A DNA stretch of 64,000 nt, taken from assembly GCF_946480185.1 (NCBI RefSeq), contig NZ_CAMLIG010000021.1, positions 10,638 to 74,637 of the forward strand, given 5' to 3'. Below the pieces are notes generated by a model. It made no database searches and was not told the DNA's origin. It saw only the letters and a program-made list of their open reading frames with translations. A program made the translations under genes and the position numbers. The DNA comes from an uncultured Pedobacter sp. Lineage in GTDB: Bacteria; Bacteroidota; Bacteroidia; Sphingobacteriales; Sphingobacteriaceae. Below are positions 1-10,290 of the stretch, in pieces. Each line of letters starts with the position of its first letter. Position 1 is the stretch's first letter.

Positions 1-2
1 AT

Positions 3-3000
3 ACCAACTACAATACCGAAGCACAGTTTGATTTTGAAAATCAAGTAAAGCTGGAATACACCGGAAAGAAGGATGATATCGTTAGAAAAATAGAAGCGGG
101 GGTTGTAAATTTTCCTTTAAACACTACCTTAATTAGCGGTAGCCAAGCTTTATTTGGGGTAAAAACTCAATTGCAGTTTGGCCGTTTAGGTGTAACTACC
201 ATGTTTTCGCAACAGAAATCGCAGTCAAAAGAAATCAATATTACCAATGGTGCGCAACAGAATGATTTTAGCCTAAGTACAGATAATTACGAAGCCAACA
301 AGCATTATTTTTTAGCGCAGTATTTCCGTAATAACTATAACAAAGCGTTGGCTAATTTGCCAATTGTTGCCTCAAACATTAACATCACAAAAATAGAAGT
401 CTGGATTACCAACAAAACCAATAGCACCACAGATTCCCGTGATGTTTTGGCTTTTATGGACTTAGGTGAAAACCAGCCTTATAATACCACTCTTTTTCAA
501 GGCGGAGCGGGTTATTCTGTCTTGCCTGCAGCGTTTAACGGTCCGGGATTTACGCAACAATCCAATAATTTATTACAGCAAATTCCGGCAACGGCTAGGC
601 AAACAAACTCTAACGATATCAATAATTATTTCCAAGGATCTGGAAAGTTAGATAACTACAACAAGCTTACTTACGCCCGTAAATTAACAGATAAAGAATA
701 CACTTTAAACCCACAGTTGGGTTATATATCGTTAAATAATGCGCTTAACGCTGATGAAATTTTATCAGTAGCTTATCGCTATAGTGTAAATGGGGTAGAG
801 TATCAAGTGGGTGAATTTTCTACAGATATTCAGGTAACACCAGATAATCCCCAGGTTTTGTACACTAAATTGCTGAAAAACGAAACCACCAAAACCAATT
901 TGCCAATTTGGGATTTGATGATGAAAAACATTTATTCCATTGGTGCTTACCAAATTAGTCCTTCAGATTTTAAGTTAAATATTTTTAGGTTAGATGACAA
1001 AGCCGGGGTTGAACAACCGCTGATTAGCGAAGGACAAAACTTAAAAGGTAAGCTTTGGTTACAGGTTGTTAATTTAGACCGCTTAAATCAACAAGGGGCT
1101 AAAGAGCCTGATGGCTATTTCGATTTTTTACAGGGCTTAACCATTGACGCTCAAAACGGACGTATCATTTTTCCAACTATTGAGCCTTTTGGTAAAGATT
1201 TAGCGTCGCAGTTTGTCCCCGGCACAGAACAGGCTTTAATCGATAAATACGTTTACCAGCCCTTGTATGATTCTACAAAAACAGTTGCCCAACAGCTTTT
1301 TCCTGGTTTAAACAGGTACTTAATTAAAGGAACTTACCAATCGCAAGTAAGTTCAGAGTTTCAGTTGAATGCCATTAATGTGCCCGAAGGTTCCGTTGTA
1401 GTTACCGCAGGTACGCTTAAATTAACCGAAGGCGCAGATTACACTGTTGATTATAACATTGGAAGGGTTAAAATTTTAAATGATGCGCTATTAAACTCGG
1501 GCCAACCCATTAAAATAACGTTAGAAAGTAATGAGCTTTTTGGTATTCAGCAAAAATCACTGTTTGGCACAAGGTTGGATTATAAAGTGAATGATAAATT
1601 TAATTTAGGAGCTACATTTTTAAATCTAAAGGAAACGCCGCTTACGCAGAAGATCAATTACGGAGAAGAATCAATTTCCAATAATATTTATGGTTTTGAT
1701 GTGAATTACAGCACCAATTCCAGATTTTTAACCCGGATGATTGATAAGTTGCCATTTATATCCACCAAAGAAACATCGTCCATCACCTTTAACGGTGAAT
1801 TTGCCAAGTTTAATCCGGGCCATCCAAAAGCTTTGGATTTTGCAGGCAATAGTGGCGGAACAAGTTATTTGGATGATTTTGAAGGCGCAAAATCTGTGAT
1901 AGACTTAAAAAGTTCTTCAGTTTGGCAAATTTCGGGCACACCGCAGTTGTTTCCAGAATCACAGTATTCCAATGATTTGTCTTACGGTTTTAACCGGGCA
2001 AAGCTGGCTTTTTTTAATATCGATCCGGTATTTTACAGCCGTACCAGTAGTTTTACGCCGGCAAATATCAAAAATGATAAGAACGAACTTTCAAATCCTT
2101 ATGTAAGGGAAGTTTTAGAAACCGAGGTTTTTCCTTATAAACAAACTGCTACGGGTACTTTATTAAGTTTATCTACCTTAAACTTGGCTTATTATCCAAT
2201 GTTGCGTGGACCGTATAATTTTACAACCACAGGCTTAAATACCGATGGAACTTTGACCAATCCAAAAAGCAGATGGGGCGGTATGTTCCGGAAAATTGAA
2301 ACCAACGATTTTGAGGCTTTAAATATTGAATATATTGAGATGTGGGTTTTAGATCCATTTATCGATAAGCAAAATTCGCAAGGTGGCGATTTGTATCTTA
2401 ATATCGGAAACATCTCTGAGGACATTTTAAAAGACGGAAGAAAAAGTTTAGAAAACGGTTTGCCTCCAGATGGTGATGTAAGCAAAACTGATGAAACAGT
2501 TTGGGGCAGAGTTCCTAAATTACAGCCGGTTATTCAGGCTTTTGACAATGATCCAAATGCCCGTAAACTTCAGGATGTGGGCTTAGATGGATTAAACAGT
2601 GCTGATGAGCAGCTGAAATATCAAACCATTGTAAACCAAGTTACCGCTCAGTTAACACCACAAGCCGCCAATGAGTTTAAAAATGACCCATCTTCTGATG
2701 ATTATGTTTACTACCGAGGCGATAAGCTGGATCAATTAAACGCTGGTATTTTAAAGCGGTATGAAAATTATAACGGAACAGAAGGAAACTCGAAAACCAG
2801 CCAACAATCTTTAGATGCTACTGGGATTGAAAATTCGGCATCAACTTCTTTCCCAGACGGAGAAGACATCAATAGGGATAATAATTCATCCACATCTGAC
2901 GAATATTTCCAGTACAAAATCAGCATGCGTCCGCAAGATTTGGTAGTTGGAAAAGGGTTTGTAACCGACAAAGTCACTACAACTGTAAACCTTGCTAACG

Positions 3001-6000
3001 GTAAAAAACAACCAACAACTTGGTATCAGATAAAAATACCAATTGCACAGTATGAGAGTAAAGTGGGCGATATTCAGGATTTTAAATCTATCCGCTTTAT
3101 GCGGATGTTTATGACAAATTTTGCTGATACAACCGTATTAAGATTTGCCCGTTTGCAATTGGTACGCGGAGAATGGAGAGCATTTAATACAGAAAATACG
3201 CCGGCAAAAGTTTTGGCAGATCCAGCTTTAAACAACCCCGGTTTAGATAATTCAACTTTAGATGTTTCCACGGTAAATTTAGACGAGAACGGATCTCGGA
3301 CACCGATTCCTTACGTAATTCCTCCGGGCATTCCTACAGAAAAAGATATTTCTAATTTTAGAGGAGATACCCGCCAAAACGAACAGTCTTTATCTGTGGT
3401 GGTCAAAAATTTAAGAGACGGATATGCAAGGGCAACTTTTAAAACTACGCTTAACGACATGCGCTCATACAAACGTTTGCAAATGTATGTCCATGCAGAA
3501 GGCGATCAGTTAAAAAACGGCGATGTAAACGCTTTTATTAGGATAGGAACAGATTATCAGGACAACTATTACGAATATGAGATTCCTGCTAAAGTAACCA
3601 ACAAAGGTTCAAAAGATCCTGAACTGATTTGGCCAGTTGAAAATCGTATTAATTTGGAGTTCCGTTTACTTCAGTTAGCTAAAACTGCCAGAAACAACGA
3701 TATATCTACAGGGCAACCTTGGCCAATAAATGTACCCTATACTTATTCCGACGGTTTAAATACCATCACCGTAAAAGGTCAGCCAGATTTAAGTAAGCTT
3801 AGGGTAATGATGCTGGGTGTGCGTAACCCTTTGAAAACTAATACGTCTGTTGGCGACGACGGTTTGGATAAAAGTGCGGAGGTTTGGTTTAACGAATTGC
3901 GTTTAACAGATTTTGATGAGCGTGGCGGTTGGGCAGCAACAGCTCGTGTAAATGCTAAACTTGCCGATTTTGGCGATGTAACCGTTTCGGCAAATAAAAG
4001 CACCATTGGTTTTGGTTCGTTAGAGCAAAGGGTAAGTGAGATTAACCGTTCTGATGATCGCTTTTTTGATGTTTCATCAAGCTTGGAATTAGGCAAGTTT
4101 TTCCCACAGCGCTTTGGGATAAAAATACCAATGTTCATCAACTACTCTAACCAGTTAAGTACGCCACAGTATGATCCTAAAAACCCGGATATAGAGCTGA
4201 AAAACATTTTAAACAATGTATCTGGCCGTACCAAAGATTCAATTTTAAATTATGCACAGGATTTTACGCAGCGCCGTAGCATCAACTTTACCAATGTGCG
4301 TAAAATTAAAACAGATCCAAACTCAAAAAACCACCTCTGGGATCTGGAGAACTGGAGTTTAACCTACGCTTATACAGAATACGGTCATCATGATTTTATC
4401 AATAAAAATAGCCAGCAAGAAACCTACCGTGGCGCTTTAGCTTATGATTTTAATAACCCAGCTAAGTTTATTTCTCCTTTTAATAAGTCCATTAAGTCAA
4501 AATATCTGAATTTGTTAAAAGATTTTAATTTTAGTTTGTTGCCATCAGTATTAAACTTTAGGATAGAGCTTAACCGTTTATATTCCGAAAATACTTTGCG
4601 TGATAATGACCCGAATAATTTTATTCCAATTCGTACCACTTTCAACAAAAACTTTCAGATTAACAGATTATACGGTATAAGTTGGGATTTAACAAAATCC
4701 TTAAAATTGGATTTCAATGCCACAAATTTATCTGTGGTTGACGAGCCCGAAGGCCGTATTACCGGATTAAAAAGAGATACTTTATGGAACAATTTGAAAC
4801 GTTTAGGGCGTACCACAAATTATAACCATACCATAAGTTTGTCTTATACGCTTCCGTTAAACAAAATTCCAGGATTGGATTTTGTAAATATGGTTACCCG
4901 TTACCAAACACAGTTTACCTGGGTTAGCGAGCCACTTTTAACTTTAAATGACCCATCTATTGATTTTGGTAACAACATCCAAAACTCAAGAACTATACAG
5001 TTGAATCCTACGTTAAACATGAACCTGCTTTATAATAAGTTTGGCATTTTTAGGCGATTAAACAACAGTGCGGATACTACTGGCAGTATAGGTAAGTTTT
5101 TATTAAACGCGGTTACCAGCGTTAAAAATTTAAGTGGTTCATACATCCGTAACGACGGTACATTTTTGCCGGGCTATTTACCAAAAACAAATGCTTTTGG
5201 TTATGATTTTAATGCAGATGCTCCAGGAATAGGTTTCCTTTTGGGTTCACAGGAAGATATCAGATACAGGGCTTTGGCAAACGGTTGGTTAACGCAGGAT
5301 ACCTTGCAAAATCAGCTTTATGTGAACACGCTAAATGAAAAGCTAAATCTACGAGGAACAATTGAGCCTTTTAAAGATTTTAGGATTGAGCTTACTGCAT
5401 TTAAAAATAGCAGCAAAAACTTCAGCACAAATTTTAGATATAACACCTCTGCTCAAGGTTTTGAAAGTTTAAGCCCTATTACCACAGGAGATTATAGTAT
5501 TAGTATGATTGCTTTGGGCAGTACTTTTAAGGATAAAAATTCTGCAAAAACATCAGCTGTATTTCAACAATTTTTAGCAAACCGAACCGTAATTTCGCAA
5601 AGATTAGGGCAGGAAAACCCTAATAGCAATGGAATTGGCGTAGATAATTACGCAGACGGTTACGGTAAAACTTCTCAGGAAGTAGTAATTCCTGCATTTT
5701 TAGCGGCGTATAGAAATAAAGATGCCGGAAGCGCAAGCTTAACAAAACTGCCAAAAATACCCGTTCCTAACTGGCGTTTAACTTATAACGGTTTGGTTAA
5801 AATAGAGGCTGTCAATAAAATTTTCTCGGCTTTTGATTTAACCCACGGTTACAATTCAACTTATAACGTAAACGGCTATACTTCTTTAATTAGATATAGC
5901 GAGGCCAACGGAGCGGTAAACGTAAGGGATAACCAAGGGAATTTTCTTCCGTTTTACCAGTTTTCTCAGGTGACTTTGTTTGAGCAGTTTGTGCCTCTTT

Positions 6001-6446
6001 TAGGTATTGATATGCGGATGAAAAACAATATGACCGCAAATGTAGAGTACCGTAAATCCCGTTCTATGAGTTTAAGTTTACAGAACAGCCAGTTGGCATC
6101 ACAAAAAGATCAGGCTTTTGTAATTGGGTTTGGTTACCGTACTTCTGATTTTAGGTTTCCTTTTGGTTTATTTAAAAGTATAAATCTTAAAAATGATTTA
6201 AACTTTAAATTAGATATCGCAATAAGAGATAACAAAACGGTAATTTATAGAGCTGATGTGAATGACCCAGAAATATCAGGCGGATCTAAAAACATTACCT
6301 TTAACCCAAGTATTGATTACGTGTTGAACCAAAGATTTAACATCAAACTGTTTTACGATTCAAACGTAACCAAGCCTTATACCTCGCAAACATTTACAAC
6401 AGCGTTTACAAACTTTGGTATCAATTTAAGATTCACAATTCAGTAG
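3..6446 (+). CDS. sprA: SprA, type IX secretion outer-membrane translocon (5' end cut by window)
   Basis: The reading frame is open from the window edge, so the N-terminus is missing. About 2147 residues are visible, against roughly 2400 for Flavobacterium SprA. SprA is the giant outer-membrane beta-barrel through which type IX secretion substrates cross, and it is needed for gliding and secretion. Recognition rests on the overall sequence: repeated aromatic-rich beta-strand segments, a stretch around nt 1850-1900 reading GTSYLDDFEGAKS, and a C-terminus ending in an aromatic-rich strand (FGINLRFTIQ) typical of barrel closure. No in-frame ATG near the left edge marks a start; the gene begins upstream. 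Family assignment is confident. No frameshift was seen. It converges with doxX across a strong hairpin. Confidence 0.95.
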   Translation, partial: TNYNTEAQFDFENQVKLEYTGKKDDIVRKIEAGVVNFPLNTTLISGSQALFGVKTQLQFGRLGVTTMFSQQKSQSKEINITNGAQQNDFSLSTDNYEANKHYFLAQYFRNNYNKALANLPIVASNINITKIEVWITNKTNSTTDSRDVLAFMDLGENQPYNTTLFQGGAGYSVLPAAFNGPGFTQQSNNLLQQIPATARQTNSNDINNYFQGSGKLDNYNKLTYARKLTDKEYTLNPQLGYISLNNALNADEILSVAYRYSVNGVEYQVGEFSTDIQVTPDNPQVLYTKLLKNETTKTNLPIWDLMMKNIYSIGAYQISPSDFKLNIFRLDDKAGVEQPLISEGQNLKGKLWLQVVNLDRLNQQGAKEPDGYFDFLQGLTIDAQNGRIIFPTIEPFGKDLASQFVPGTEQALIDKYVYQPLYDSTKTVAQQLFPGLNRYLIKGTYQSQVSSEFQLNAINVPEGSVVVTAGTLKLTEGADYTVDYNIGRVKILNDALLNSGQPIKITLESNELFGIQQKSLFGTRLDYKVNDKFNLGATFLNLKETPLTQKINYGEESISNNIYGFDVNYSTNSRFLTRMIDKLPFISTKETSSITFNGEFAKFNPGHPKALDFAGNSGGTSYLDDFEGAKSVIDLKSSSVWQISGTPQLFPESQYSNDLSYGFNRAKLAFFNIDPVFYSRTSSFTPANIKNDKNELSNPYVREVLETEVFPYKQTATGTLLSLSTLNLAYYPMLRGPYNFTTTGLNTDGTLTNPKSRWGGMFRKIETNDFEALNIEYIEMWVLDPFIDKQNSQGGDLYLNIGNISEDILKDGRKSLENGLPPDGDVSKTDETVWGRVPKLQPVIQAFDNDPNARKLQDVGLDGLNSADEQLKYQTIVNQVTAQLTPQAANEFKNDPSSDDYVYYRGDKLDQLNAGILKRYENYNGTEGNSKTSQQSLDATGIENSASTSFPDGEDINRDNNSSTSDEYFQYKISMRPQDLVVGKGFVTDKVTTTVNLANGKKQPTTWYQIKIPIAQYESKVGDIQDFKSIRFMRMFMTNFADTTVLRFARLQLVRGEWRAFNTENTPAKVLADPALNNPGLDNSTLDVSTVNLDENGSRTPIPYVIPPGIPTEKDISNFRGDTRQNEQSLSVVVKNLRDGYARATFKTTLNDMRSYKRLQMYVHAEGDQLKNGDVNAFIRIGTDYQDNYYEYEIPAKVTNKGSKDPELIWPVENRINLEFRLLQLAKTARNNDISTGQPWPINVPYTYSDGLNTITVKGQPDLSKLRVMMLGVRNPLKTNTSVGDDGLDKSAEVWFNELRLTDFDERGGWAATARVNAKLADFGDVTVSANKSTIGFGSLEQRVSEINRSDDRFFDVSSSLELGKFFPQRFGIKIPMFINYSNQLSTPQYDPKNPDIELKNILNNVSGRTKDSILNYAQDFTQRRSINFTNVRKIKTDPNSKNHLWDLENWSLTYAYTEYGHHDFINKNSQQETYRGALAYDFNNPAKFISPFNKSIKSKYLNLLKDFNFSLLPSVLNFRIELNRLYSENTLRDNDPNNFIPIRTTFNKNFQINRLYGISWDLTKSLKLDFNATNLSVVDEPEGRITGLKRDTLWNNLKRLGRTTNYNHTISLSYTLPLNKIPGLDFVNMVTRYQTQFTWVSEPLLTLNDPSIDFGNNIQNSRTIQLNPTLNMNLLYNKFGIFRRLNNSADTTGSIGKFLLNAVTSVKNLSGSYIRNDGTFLPGYLPKTNAFGYDFNADAPGIGFLLGSQEDIRYRALANGWLTQDTLQNQLYVNTLNEKLNLRGTIEPFKDFRIELTAFKNSSKNFSTNFRYNTSAQGFESLSPITTGDYSISMIALGSTFKDKNSAKTSAVFQQFLANRTVISQRLGQENPNSNGIGVDNYADGYGKTSQEVVIPAFLAAYRNKDAGSASLTKLPKIPVPNWRLTYNGLVKIEAVNKIFSAFDLTHGYNSTYNVNGYTSLIRYSEANGAVNVRDNQGNFLPFYQFSQVTLFEQFVPLLGIDMRMKNNMTANVEYRKSRSMSLSLQNSQLASQKDQAFVIGFGYRTSDFRFPFGLFKSINLKNDLNFKLDIAIRDNKTVIYRADVNDPEISGGSKNITFNPSIDYVLNQRFNIKLFYDSNVTKPYTSQTFTTAFTNFGINLRFTIQ

Positions 6447-6456
6447 AAAATAAAAA

Positions 6457-6500
6457 ACTTACGATTATTCATGCTCCATCTGAGCATGGAAATCGTAAGT
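6457..6500. terminator. Convergent hairpin terminator between sprA and the DoxX gene
   Basis: Outer arms ACTTACGAT (6457-6465) and ATCGTAAGT (6492-6500) pair perfectly. An inner stem ATGCTC/GAGCAT (6471-6476 with 6482-6487) closes a 5-nt loop. Flanking A-rich and T-rich runs suit termination from both sides. Confidence 0.75.
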
Positions 6501-6533
6501 CTTAATAATTTTAATGGCTTTATAATTGGGCTG

Positions 6534-6932
6534 TTAATCCCATTTATTTTTGCTGGAAAGTGCAAATTTTCCGGAGCCACTTATTGCCAACGACAAAGCT
6601 CCAAAGATAAATAATCCAAGAAGCTCAACACCCCAACCGCCAACTTCATTCAATTGGAAAATATTGCTTGCGTGTACCAGGAACATGGCAAAGAACATTC
6701 CGAAAATGATAAACAAAGATGCTAGTCGAGTTCTGTAGCCAATAATGACTAATATTGGAGCAACCACTTCCGTAATATAAACACCGTAAGCTAAAAAGCC
6801 CGGTAAACCTTTTGATGCCAGTATTCCCTCTATAAAAGCTACACCTTTTAATTTTGCAATTCCGTGTAATAATAGTAACACGCCTACGCCTATGCGTAAA
6901 ATTAATAATCCTAAGTCTCTGTCTTTTTTCAT
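6534..6932 (-). CDS. DoxX family integral membrane protein
   Basis: A 132-residue membrane protein starting MKKDRDLGLLILRIGVG. I chose this start over an ATG 48 nt upstream because the upstream extension is not hydrophobic in the family pattern and MKK begins the conserved N-terminus. There are about four hydrophobic segments, with the family's early motif LRIGVGVLLLLHGIAKL and a later YITEVVAPILVIIGYRTRLA. DoxX proteins are small four-helix inner-membrane proteins. Some take part in redox or thiol-stress complexes, but the substrate of this subgroup is unknown. It stands alone, with no partner gene. Confidence 0.85.
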   Translation of the reverse strand: MKKDRDLGLLILRIGVGVLLLLHGIAKLKGVAFIEGILASKGLPGFLAYGVYITEVVAPILVIIGYRTRLASLFIIFGMFFAMFLVHASNIFQLNEVGGWGVELLGLFIFGALSLAISGSGKFALSSKNKWD

Positions 6933-7156
6933 TGTTAAGGTTTTAAAGTTGATGATAAATTTGACTATATGTTTAAACACTAAAATAAAGCTAAAATTTG
7001 GATTAAATTTATCTAAGCGGAAATTTTACAGTAGCCTTTTGATTGGATCGGGATTTTTAATGAAAGTGGGAGACGATTTTTTCTTTAAACATGTTTGGTG
7101 GCAATAAATCTGACACTTTAAGCTTGGATTTATTGGTAATGATTTAGAGATATAAA

Positions 7157-7933
7157 TTAGGGTTTTTGCGCAACAATGGCTACTGCATTCAGGTTTTTCC
7201 GGTGTTTATTAAAAACTTTACGAAGTTCAAAAACACGTTTACGCTCTTTCGGATGGCTGATTAAATTGAAAATTATTTTTAGAAAATTTTTGATTCCTTC
7301 GTCAGCAATCATTCGGCTTAACTGTAACAAAAGCATTTCGCTTTTATCTACGGAGAGAACTTTAAATCCCTGTTTTTCCAACATTTTTTTCCATTCCTCA
7401 ATACTTAGTGGTCGGGCATTTACATGCGATACTAAGGCAAGTTCTTTTTGGATTGAAGCAATCTGTTCGTCAGAGAAACCTTCTGAATTTAAACCCAATT
7501 CATGGATTCCGTAAAGTCCACCGGGTTTTAAAATACGATACGCCTCGGCAATAATTGCGGCTTTTCTAGGATCTGCATGCATGGTGAGCATGGCTTCGCC
7601 GTAAACTTTGCTTGCAGAATTATCCGATAAATCAGAGCCAGCAACATCCGCAATGATGAAACTGCAATTTTTATTTGGAAAAACACGTTTTAATCTAGCT
7701 ACAGATTGTTCATCACGCTCAATACCAATGTAAGATTTTGGCTGCTCGCTTAACGTAAGTGCTGCGGTAAGTCCTAAACCTGGGGCAAATTCCACTATAT
7801 TATCGGCAGTATTGATGCTTAAATTTTGAAGCAGTTTTTTAGTAAGTTGTAATCCACCTGGGCGAAGTACTTTTTTGCCTACTCTACTCAACAGATCATA
7901 ACTTTCTGTTTTTTCAATACATTTTTTGCTCAC
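7157..7933 (-). CDS. Class I SAM-dependent methyltransferase
   Basis: 258 residues with a clear Rossmann-type methyltransferase core. Motif I is VEFAPGLGLTA at about residues 48-58, followed by the acidic loop end GIERDE and the post-motif segment FIIADVAGSDL. A later RILKPGGLYGIHELGL matches motif post-III of small-molecule methyltransferases. No transmembrane segment or signal peptide is seen, so it is cytoplasmic. It lies 12 nt downstream of the cupin gene in the same direction, so the two are probably co-transcribed. The substrate cannot be predicted; similarity to UbiE/ubiquinone-type enzymes is only at fold level. Confidence 0.85.
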   Translation of the reverse strand: MSKKCIEKTESYDLLSRVGKKVLRPGGLQLTKKLLQNLSINTADNIVEFAPGLGLTAALTLSEQPKSYIGIERDEQSVARLKRVFPNKNCSFIIADVAGSDLSDNSASKVYGEAMLTMHADPRKAAIIAEAYRILKPGGLYGIHELGLNSEGFSDEQIASIQKELALVSHVNARPLSIEEWKKMLEKQGFKVLSVDKSEMLLLQLSRMIADEGIKNFLKIIFNLISHPKERKRVFELRKVFNKHRKNLNAVAIVAQKP

Positions 7934-7945
7934 TATATAGTTTGT

Positions 7946-8290
7946 TTAGGGCTGGTTTGCAACATCTTTTACACGGTTCACCTTGTCGCCTTTTGCTAAG
8001 GTTAATCGTACAATACTTTCTTTAAGCGCTTTTAAATCATGCGGAACATTAGCATCAAGAGTTATAATGTCTCCTTTTTTAAGTGTTAGATTTTCGCCGT
8101 TTACACCGAATTCGATTTCGCCATCAAAAATTTCAACAACGATAGGAAAAGCAGTTTTATGCTCTTTCATAGTTTGGTTTTCCAAAAATGCAATTCGTAT
8201 TTCTTTGGTAAAATCACTTTCAAACAAAACTGATATTGCCGGTTTGTTTTCGTTAAAAATAAGGTCTTCTAAAATGGATGCTCTTTTCAT
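7946..8290 (-). CDS. Small cupin-domain protein
   Basis: 114 residues forming one cupin beta-barrel. The two cupin motifs are visible but weak: [22 protein letters not shown], then the segment [19 protein letters not shown] with a histidine (VPHDL) that usually binds metal. The first motif lacks the usual HxH pair, so metal binding is uncertain. It is the first gene of a likely two-gene unit with the methyltransferase 12 nt downstream. Single-domain cupins of this kind are often regulators or isomerase-like proteins; no reaction can be assigned. Confidence 0.75.
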   Translation of the reverse strand: MKRASILEDLIFNENKPAISVLFESDFTKEIRIAFLENQTMKEHKTAFPIVVEIFDGEIEFGVNGENLTLKKGDIITLDANVPHDLKALKESIVRLTLAKGDKVNRVKDVANQP

Positions 8291-8440
8291 AATGCTTTTG
8301 TTTTAGGTAAAAATACGTTTGGCCAAATGTTTATCAGTGACCGACATCATTTTTTGCTTTTATAATTAACATTTGCTCGTTTTTTACTTTTTTGTGATGG
8401 ATTTTGTTGCTGTTTTGAGATTTGCTTGGCTAAAATAAAT

Positions 8441-9802
8441 TTAAACAAATGCGCTAAAGCCTGTGATTGCTCGTCCTACAATTAAAGAGTTAATTTCTTT
8501 TGTGCCTTCGTAAGAGTAAATTGCTTCAGCATCTGCAACAAACCTTGCCACATCATGTTCTAACAAAATACCATTACCGCCCATCACCTCACGGGCTCTG
8601 CTCACTACATCGCGGGTACGCATGGTACAAAAAACTTTGGCTAAAGAAGCGTGTTCATCGGTAAGTTTGCCTTCATCTTGTAATTTTGAAAGCTGAAAAA
8701 CCAAAGTTTGCATGGCCGTTAAATTGGATAACATTTCAACCAAATGATTTTGTATCAATTGAAACGAAGCTATTGGTTTTCCAAACTGAATCCGTTCTCT
8801 GGTATATTTTAAAGCACTTTCATAAGCACCTCTTGCACATCCAACAGCCATCCAGGCTACGCCTGCCCGTGTCATTTGTAAAACCTTGGCAGTATCTTTA
8901 AATGAATTGCAGTTCTGCAAGCGGTTCTCCTCAGAAACTACGCAATCTTTTAAAGTGATTACCGCATTTTGCACAATACGCAAAGCCATTTTATCTTCAA
9001 TTTTCTTTGCCGAAAAGCCTAAATTCCCCTTCTCTACTATAAAACCTTTTACTTGGTTATCATCTAAATCTTTTGCCCAAATGATATTTATATCTGCAAA
9101 AGTTGCATTGCCAATCCATTTTTTCTGCCCATTTAATACCCAAGTATCTCCGGTTCTTTTAGCGGTTGTTGTTAGTCCGCCTGCTGCTGCCGAACCAATT
9201 TCTGGCTCGGTTAAACCGAAAGAACCTATCAGTTCCAGCTTTTGCATTTTTGGCAACCATTTTTGCTTTTGTTCTTCGGAACCGCAGATGTAAATAGATC
9301 CCATTGCCAATCCACTTTGCACCCCAAAAAATGTAGCAATGGAGGCATCAATTCTTCCCATTTCGGTAGCGATAATTCCTTCCATTAAAAAGGAGCGGTT
9401 AGGGCAACCATAACCTTCAAAGGTTAATCCACAGATATTTAGTTCTGCCAGTTTAGGGATAAGTTCAAAAGGAAACTCGGCCCGGTTCCAATAGCGGTTT
9501 ACAATTGGTTTAACCTCTGTTTCCATAAAATTGCGGACTTTCAGTTGCAAAACGCGGTCTTCGGGAGAAAGTGAATCTGAAAGCTCATAAAAATCGCCGT
9601 TAATGGGCGGAAGTTCTTTCTTTTTTCCGCTTCCAGCGTTCATCATTTTCATTAAACCGTTCAACTGACGCTCATCCAGCTGGCTAAACTGATTCATCAC
9701 TTTCGGTAAATCTACCTTTTTAGAAAGCGCCTCTAACTGGTTAAAATCTACTGATTTAAGTAGCGTATAGATGTTTTTTGCTTTGGAAAATAAACCCGAC
9801 AT
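8441..9802 (-). CDS. Acyl-CoA dehydrogenase (glutaryl-CoA dehydrogenase-like)
   Basis: 453 residues from the start MSGLFSKAKN. A start 66 nt further upstream is possible but adds a basic, unconserved leader. The FAD-dependent acyl-CoA dehydrogenase fold is complete: an N-terminal helical domain, the middle segment GSFGLTEPEIGSAAAGGL that contacts FAD, the WIGNATFADI strand, and the C-terminal helical domain. The catalytic glutamate is in SYEGTKEIN near residue 432, the position used by glutaryl-CoA dehydrogenases. The ending NSLIVGRAITG also resembles that group. It oxidises an acyl-CoA thioester at the alpha-beta position and passes electrons to ETF. The roughly 70-residue N-terminal extension is common in Bacteroidota homologues. 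It appears monocistronic. Whether the substrate is glutaryl-CoA cannot be decided. Confidence 0.9.
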   Translation of the reverse strand: MSGLFSKAKNIYTLLKSVDFNQLEALSKKVDLPKVMNQFSQLDERQLNGLMKMMNAGSGKKKELPPINGDFYELSDSLSPEDRVLQLKVRNFMETEVKPIVNRYWNRAEFPFELIPKLAELNICGLTFEGYGCPNRSFLMEGIIATEMGRIDASIATFFGVQSGLAMGSIYICGSEEQKQKWLPKMQKLELIGSFGLTEPEIGSAAAGGLTTTAKRTGDTWVLNGQKKWIGNATFADINIIWAKDLDDNQVKGFIVEKGNLGFSAKKIEDKMALRIVQNAVITLKDCVVSEENRLQNCNSFKDTAKVLQMTRAGVAWMAVGCARGAYESALKYTRERIQFGKPIASFQLIQNHLVEMLSNLTAMQTLVFQLSKLQDEGKLTDEHASLAKVFCTMRTRDVVSRAREVMGGNGILLEHDVARFVADAEAIYSYEGTKEINSLIVGRAITGFSAFV

Positions 9803-9936
9803 ATTTTTAGATTGAGATACAAGATAATGCAATTTTCTTTTGCAAGAACGTTGCCAATTAAATTGCATAGTTTCTCCTGTTCAAAAGGAATGTTCGTTTT
9901 GAGAAATGGGGTATTTAGCCAATAAGAAAGACTAGT

Positions 9937-10278
9937 TTATTTTGCCGAAAGCGCTTCGCCTTCAAATCGAATTCCCTGCCAGCCGTTTTGCATAAACTGG
10001 CGAATATTTTGGTGATCAGTAGCTTCTGGCGTGTTTAGCACCGATTGATAATGTTCTGCAAATAACAAAAGCGTTTCTTCTTTTGATAAATTGTTGAGTT
10101 TTGCGAATGAAAAAACTTTAGCACTACCTTGGTTTTGTGTGGCTTCGTTAAAAGCTTCGCCGTTTTTAAAAGCTGTTGGTGTATGGTTGTAAAGCGAATC
10201 GATGGTTTCGATTACTGCTGAAAATTGTATTTTATTCTCTTTTAAATTTGCCAAAAGGTTTGCTGTTTTTTCTGTCAT
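9937..10278 (-). CDS. HopJ-family type III effector-like protein
   Basis: 113 residues from MTEKTANLL. An in-frame ATG six codons upstream would place the promoter -7 element inside the coding region and is disfavoured. The sequence matches the HopJ family: IDSLYNHTPTAFKNG, the SAKVFSFAKL stretch, then LLLFAEHYQSVL and a C-terminus NIRQFMQNGWQGIRFEG. The family is named after a Pseudomonas effector but is widespread in free-living bacteria without type III secretion, so the name does not show a virulence role. No type III genes are present here. Its biochemical role is unknown. The ATG lies only 4 nt after the TATATTTG element, which predicts a leaderless transcript. Confidence 0.8.
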   Translation of the reverse strand: MTEKTANLLANLKENKIQFSAVIETIDSLYNHTPTAFKNGEAFNEATQNQGSAKVFSFAKLNNLSKEETLLLFAEHYQSVLNTPEATDHQNIRQFMQNGWQGIRFEGEALSAK

Positions 10279-10282
10279 GGTG

Positions 10283-10290
10283 CAAATATA
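10283..10290 (-). promoter_or_regulatory. -7 promoter element of the HopJ-like gene
   Basis: On the minus strand this reads TATATTTG, a perfect match to the Bacteroidota -7 consensus TAnnTTTG. The start codon of the HopJ-like gene follows after 4 nt (CACC). No convincing -33 TTG was found. Confidence 0.6.

Noticed and set aside
171..173. TTG as start of sprA
   Set aside because: The frame is open to the window edge with SprA-like sequence before this codon, so the true start lies outside the window.
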